NCBI GenBank assembly: GCA_937873545.1
Contig: CALMWI010000034.1
Location: 1-6,712 of the forward strand
Reading direction: 5' to 3'
Source: an uncultured bacterium
GTDB lineage: Bacteria; UBA4055
DNA: 6,712 bases
In this document: piece by piece, positions 6,669 through 6,712 of the stretch
Position numbering within the stretch: position 1 is the first letter of the stretch
Layout of the letters: every line of letters begins with the position of its first letter
Notes under the pieces: generated by a model
The model's input: the letters and a program-made list of their open reading frames with translations, nothing else
The model's database searches: none
Told to the model about the DNA's origin: nothing
Position numbers and translations under genes: made by a program

Positions 6669-6712
6669 ATGCCAAAAAAAACTGCTTCACAGTGTACCTC
6701 CTGAAAAGTGAT
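6669..6712 (+). CDS. Possible 5' end of a downstream gene (radA-like?), interrupted by TGA
   Basis: An ATG directly follows the rpoN stop codon, with AAAGGA at 6656-6661 seven bases before it, so ribosomes should start here. The reading is MPKKTASQCTS and then TGA at 6702-6704, ten bases or fewer from the window end. A basic start followed by Cys-x-x at residues 9-11 resembles the beginning of the DNA-repair ATPase RadA, whose N-terminal zinc finger begins with CxxC at about this position. Adding one base between TG and A at 6703-6704 would give CTS, then Cys or Trp, then KSD. That points to a one-base sequencing or assembly error, or a true frameshift. With only 44 bases visible the identity is a guess; it may equally be a short non-functional frame. 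Confidence 0.3.

Noticed and set aside
1..6712. Reassigned TGA codon as an explanation for the broken frame at the window end
   Set aside because: TGA ends the PASTA gene (1121-1123) and coaX (3127-3129) at the expected lengths, and no other gene carries an in-frame TGA.
1..6712. Mobile element, CRISPR array, tRNA, toxin-antitoxin or defence system
   Set aside because: No transposase, terminal repeats, regular spacer arrays, tRNA-like cloverleaf or defence-type genes were seen; nearly all of the sequence is covered by conserved housekeeping genes.

Overview
The window looks like ordinary housekeeping chromosome from a Gram-negative (diderm) bacterium. It has no sign of mobile elements, CRISPR arrays, tRNA or rRNA genes. 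The diderm assignment rests on a lipopolysaccharide-transport ATPase (LptB) next to a large OstA/LptA-like periplasmic protein. Base composition is moderate, AGA is a common arginine codon and ATA a common isoleucine codon, and TGA serves as a true stop (it ends the PASTA gene and coaX). A kinase-less PASTA membrane protein, a very long OstA-like protein and a cyclophilin with a GALAAAR motif would fit the Fibrobacteres-Chlorobi-Bacteroidetes group or a related candidate phylum. That placement is inference; no gene here settles it.

Layout: every gene is on the + strand. Block 1 (2-1123) holds the 3' end of a cyclophilin-type peptidyl-prolyl isomerase, directly abutted by a single-pass membrane protein with three PASTA domains. 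A 124-bp AT-rich gap (1124-1247) follows. It carries an imperfect 11-bp direct repeat at 20-bp spacing, a long-loop inverted repeat and candidate promoter elements. Block 2 (1248 to the end) is a tightly packed run of cdsA, rsfS, coaX, an OstA/LptA-like gene, lptB and rpoN. Its gaps are 8 bp or less, and lptB and rpoN overlap by 20 bp. A further start codon with a good ribosome binding site directly follows rpoN, but its frame meets a TGA after 11 codons, just before the window ends.

How the genes fit together: block 2 links envelope building (CDP-diacylglycerol synthesis by CdsA, LPS export by the LptA-like protein and LptB) with coenzyme A supply (CoaX), control of ribosome subunit joining (RsfS) and the alternative sigma factor sigma-54. 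The lptA-lptB-rpoN order matches the well-known proteobacterial arrangement, so the unusual LptA-like protein can be assigned partly by position.

I found no new multi-gene system. The points most worth a second look are the interrupted start after rpoN (possibly radA), the glutamine-poor region I of sigma-54, the 455-residue LptA-like protein, the kinase-less PASTA protein and the repeats ahead of cdsA.
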